From: Treponema sp.
Lineage (GTDB): Bacteria; Spirochaetota; Spirochaetia; Treponematales; Treponemataceae
Length of the DNA stretch: 64,000 nt
Direction: 5' to 3'
Assembly (NCBI GenBank): GCA_022510845.1
Contig: JAFLSR010000004.1
Span: 1-64,000 of the forward strand
Shown here: positions 61,216 to 64,000 of the stretch, one piece after another
Layout: the number at the start of each line of letters is the position of its first letter
Position numbering within the stretch: position 1 is the first letter of the stretch
Notes under the pieces: model-generated
Seen by the model: only the letters and a program-made list of their open reading frames with translations
The model's database searches: none
Told to the model about the DNA's origin: nothing
Made by a program: the position numbers and the translations under genes

Positions 61216-64000
61216 TTAGTTTGCCAGGCGTTCGAGTTTTTCGGAAATGAACGCGCTTTTTTCCTTTAGTCCGATTTTTCCGGTCTGCATTATTATCATG
61301 TTCGGATGCGCCGCGTCCAGACGGATTAGGCCGGGGTTTTCCTTTATGAGCGACATCAGGCGGTCGATGTTGATGTTGCTCACTTTGCCGAATTCGATTT
61401 TGGTGACGCCGCCTTTTTCCTTTATCGATGTGATGTAAAGGGAATCGGCGATTATGCGGATTTCCGAAAGAGTGAGCAGGCTCATAACTTCGTCGGGAAC
61501 GCCACCAAACCTGTCAAGCAGTTCGCCGTATACTTCATCGAGTTCCGCGCGGCTTGTGATTCCCGCGATTTTCTTGTAGATTTCCATTTTTTCCTCGGGA
61601 TTTTGGACGTATGAATCCGGGATGAAGCCCGTGTACTCAAGTTCCATCAGAACTTCGTTTTGCGGAATGTATTCCGAAGAAGAAAGCCGCTCGACTGCCT
61701 CGTTCAAAAGGCGCAGGTACATATCGAATCCCACGGAATACACGTTGCCGCTTTGGTCGCGCCCGAGCAGGTTTCCGGCCCCGCGAATTTCCAAGTCCTT
61801 CATCGCGATTTTGAATCCTGAGCCGAGTTCGGTGAAGTCCGAAATCACTTGAAGCCGCTTCATCGCGATTTCGCTCAACACCTTGTGCTCTGGATAAAAA
61901 AGATAGGCATAAGCCTTTCGGTCGCTTCGCCCGACGCGCCCGCGAAGTTGGTACAACTGCGAAACTCCGTACATATCTGCACGGTCGATTATGATTGTAT
62001 TGACATTCGGAATGTCGATTCCGTTTTCGATTATAGTAGTGGAAACGAGCACGTGGAATCCGCCGAGTTTGAACCTGCGGAAAATGTCGTCAAGTTCGTC
62101 GCTTGACATTTGTCCGTGCGCGATGTCCACCGTCATTTCCGGAACAATCTGTTCGAGATGGCGGCGCGTTTCTTCCAGCGTCTCCACCCGGTTGTGCAAA
62201 AAGAAGACCTGCCCTCCCCGCTCCACTTCAAACCGAATTGCCTTCGCAGTGCGCTCGTCGTCGTAATGGTCGATTACGGTTTCGATTGCCTGGCGATTTT
62301 GTGGCGGGGTCGTGAGGAGGCTCATGTCGCGGATTTTCAAAAAGCTCATGTGGAGCGTGCGCGGAATGGGAGTCGCGCTCATCGCAAGGCAGTCGATGTT
62401 GTTCTTCATCACTTTGAGCCGCTCCTTGTCCTTTACGCCGAATCTCTGCTCCTCGTCAATTATCATAAGGCCGAGATTTTTGAATTGCACGTCCTTTTGG
62501 ATTATCCTGTGCGTTCCCACGAGAATGTCCACTCCGCCTGATTTAAGGCTTTCCAAAGTCGCCTTTTGCTCCGACGGCGAAACGAAGCGCGAGAGAACCT
62601 TTATCGTGACCGGGAAATTCTTGAATCGCTCCATGCAGGTTTCGTAGTGCTGCTCAGCCAAAATCGTCGTGGGCGCCATGAACGCCACCTGCTTTCCGCC
62701 GAGCACCGCCTTGAACGCCGCCCGCATCGCAAGTTCGGTCTTGCCGTAGCCCACATCGCCGCAAACCAGGCGGTCCATCGGAACGTCGCGCTCCATGTCG
62801 TCCTTGATTTCCCGCGTGACGGTAATCTGGTCTTCGGTGTCCTCGTAGGGAAACGCCGCCTCGAACGCCGCCTGCCATTCGTTGTCCTTGGGGAAAGCGA
62901 ATCCTCGGGAAGCCTTCCTGCGCGAATACAAGTCGATGAGTTTTTGGGCAAGTTCTTCCACCGCTTGCTTCACGCGGTTCTTTCGGTTTTCCCAAGCCTT
63001 GCTTCCGATTCTGTCGAGTTTTGGACGTTCCCCCTCGTTTCCGATGTAACGCTGCACCAAGTTCGCCTGCTCAATCGGCACAAAGGCTATGTCTTCATCG
63101 GCGTATTCCAGTTTGATGTAGTCGCGTTCCTGCCCCGCCGACTTCACACGCTCTATTCCCTTGAAAAGCCCGATTCCGTAGTTTGCGTGCACAACGCAGT
63201 CGCCGGGATTCAGTTCCACGAAGGTATCGATGGCGCGGCTTTTCGCACTGTGGAGCGATTTTGGAACGCGCTTTCTTCTTCCGAAAATCTCGTTTTCCTG
63301 AATTACGAGGAGCTTTTCGCTTGCGATAGAAAAGCCTTGCGAAATCGCCTGCGGAATGAGAATTATTTTTCCGCAATCCCCTGCCCCGTCCTGCGCCAGA
63401 ATCTCTTCGCCCAAAATTTGCGATATTCGCTGTTCCTGATTTTCGTTATCGCAAAAAATGAAAATCGTGTAGCCCTCGTCTTTCAGAGCGGAAAGCCGCT
63501 CTTTCAAATAATTTATGTTTCCAAAAAAACTCTGCGAATTTTGCGATTGAAATGCAATGCGCGTTTGAGCTTGATTTTTCGGGAAAGATTTTTTTTCGCT
63601 TGCGATATTTTCATTGGAATCATTTGCGATTGCGGAAAAATCCTTGCCGCCCTCCTCCGATTTTTCGCTGTGAAGCGTTCTGAAAAAAATCGAATTTCCG
63701 TGTTGCGATATAATTTCATCAAAATCAAAAAGCGCCATCGAAGGCGGAAAAACAGGCTCTTCCACCCTCGCCTTTTTGTATGTCGCATCGAATTCCCTTC
63801 GCAGTGCGCCAATCGCATTTTTTTGCCTGTCGTAGTCGTAGTAAAAAACAGTCGAAGTTTTTGCGATATAGTCCAACAATGTCGAATGATTTTCGCGAAA
63901 CAAAATCGGATAAAAAAGTTCTTCTCCCGCGGCACTTCCGGTGATTTCAAGTTCGGAAAGCCTTGCCTCAAGAACATTCCGAGCCTTTTCCGTAAAAGGC
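61216..64000 (-). CDS. mfd: Transcription-repair coupling factor Mfd, 5' part outside window
   Basis: Removes stalled RNA polymerase and recruits the excision repair proteins. About 927 residues are visible; the frame stays open to the window edge, so the N-terminal part is missing here (the ARLSELEITGSAAGEELFYP stretch is at the edge). Visible parts: UvrB-like N-terminal portion (divergent), RNA polymerase interaction domain (LNPGDCVVHANYGIG), Walker A DVGYGKTE, IIDEEQRFGV, helicase motifs SATPIPRT and QLRGRVGRS, and the C-terminal TRCF domain. The N-terminal portion is rich in ATCGCAA heptamers. Confidence 0.95.
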   Translation of the reverse strand, partial: PFTEKARNVLEARLSELEITGSAAGEELFYPILFRENHSTLLDYIAKTSTVFYYDYDRQKNAIGALRREFDATYKKARVEEPVFPPSMALFDFDEIISQHGNSIFFRTLHSEKSEEGGKDFSAIANDSNENIASEKKSFPKNQAQTRIAFQSQNSQSFFGNINYLKERLSALKDEGYTIFIFCDNENQEQRISQILGEEILAQDGAGDCGKIILIPQAISQGFSIASEKLLVIQENEIFGRRKRVPKSLHSAKSRAIDTFVELNPGDCVVHANYGIGLFKGIERVKSAGQERDYIKLEYADEDIAFVPIEQANLVQRYIGNEGERPKLDRIGSKAWENRKNRVKQAVEELAQKLIDLYSRRKASRGFAFPKDNEWQAAFEAAFPYEDTEDQITVTREIKDDMERDVPMDRLVCGDVGYGKTELAMRAAFKAVLGGKQVAFMAPTTILAEQHYETCMERFKNFPVTIKVLSRFVSPSEQKATLESLKSGGVDILVGTHRIIQKDVQFKNLGLMIIDEEQRFGVKDKERLKVMKNNIDCLAMSATPIPRTLHMSFLKIRDMSLLTTPPQNRQAIETVIDHYDDERTAKAIRFEVERGGQVFFLHNRVETLEETRRHLEQIVPEMTVDIAHGQMSSDELDDIFRRFKLGGFHVLVSTTIIENGIDIPNVNTIIIDRADMYGVSQLYQLRGRVGRSDRKAYAYLFYPEHKVLSEIAMKRLQVISDFTELGSGFKIAMKDLEIRGAGNLLGRDQSGNVYSVGFDMYLRLLNEAVERLSSSEYIPQNEVLMELEYTGFIPDSYVQNPEEKMEIYKKIAGITSRAELDEVYGELLDRFGGVPDEVMSLLTLSEIRIIADSLYITSIKEKGGVTKIEFGKVSNINIDRLMSLIKENPGLIRLDAAHPNMIIMQTGKIGLKEKSAFISEKLERLAN

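Noticed and set aside
1..64000. Prophage, insertion sequence or resistance island
   Set aside because: No transposase, integrase, phage structural or resistance gene is seen; gene order looks chromosomal throughout.

Overview
The window reads as a chromosomal segment of a spirochaete, most likely a host-associated or free-living Treponema. Evidence: a P83/100-family antigen gene with a long Gln/Ala/Lys coiled coil, a treponeme-like RNF gene cluster, a cell-division/shape block (mltG, dnaG, rpoD, zinc-ribbon protein, rnpB, TPR protein, mreBCD, mrdA, rodA) and an rpsF-ssb-rpsR-rplI-dnaB block in the order I recall (from memory, not checked) for Treponema pallidum. There is no prophage, insertion sequence, CRISPR array or obvious island; genes are densely packed, often with 4-nt ATGA overlaps, and TTG/GTG starts are common.

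Layout. 0-5 kb: a 23-bp tandem repeat array, tyrS, then a minus-strand pair, PBP1A and a ParB-like protein. 5-6.7 kb: group B [FeFe] hydrogenase (minus). 6.7-10 kb: rpsF-ssb-rpsR-rplI-dnaB. 10-15 kb: P83/100 protein, a beta-propeller protein and an RlmD-like 23S rRNA methyltransferase (minus). 15-20 kb: a monoacylglycerol-lipase-like hydrolase, pcnB, a P-loop/Asp23-like fusion, carbonic anhydrase and an RluA-type pseudouridine synthase, then a 390-bp divergent intergenic region full of hairpins. 20.4-27 kb: a tightly coupled operon of a DUF212/PAP2-like protein, an unknown membrane protein and RnfC-D-G-E-A-B. 27-38 kb: a GH57-like glucanotransferase, metG, a FemAB transferase, RNase Z, and a Gld-type ABC transporter with a fused GldF-GldG protein and a DUF4340-like partner. 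38-46.2 kb: folC, trpS, cca, thiN, a small membrane protein, an SPFH-like protein, aroH, glgA. 46.3-61 kb: tRNA-Thr and tRNA-Tyr, a YkgJ-type cysteine cluster protein, an MBL hydrolase, mltG, dnaG, rpoD, rnpB, mreBCD, mrdA, rodA, tRNA-Pro. 61.2 kb to the edge: mfd (minus, 5' end outside the window).

How it fits together. Peptidoglycan building is over-represented (PBP1A, PBP2/RodA/MreBCD, MltG, FemAB), with replication and transcription (dnaB, dnaG, rpoD, ssb, mfd) and tRNA metabolism (tyrS, trpS, metG, cca, pcnB, RNase Z, rnpB). Energy genes are the hydrogenase and the RNF-like operon.

Most notable points: (1) the RNF-like operon lacks by eye nearly every membrane cofactor ligand known in canonical RNF (the intramembrane Cys of RnfA and RnfE, flavinylation motifs of RnfG and RnfD, the N-terminal Fe-S domain of RnfB, the FMN/NADH glycine-rich loop of RnfC) while keeping the ferredoxin-type clusters of RnfB and RnfC; (2) two copies of a 76-bp element with 11-14 bp terminal inverted repeats; (3) a five-hairpin intergenic region; (4) several genes whose -10 box lies only 6-10 nt from the start codon with no Shine-Dalgarno, implying leaderless mRNAs; (5) islands very rich in the heptamer TTGCGAT/ATCGCAA. 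All family calls are by eye; no database search was run.
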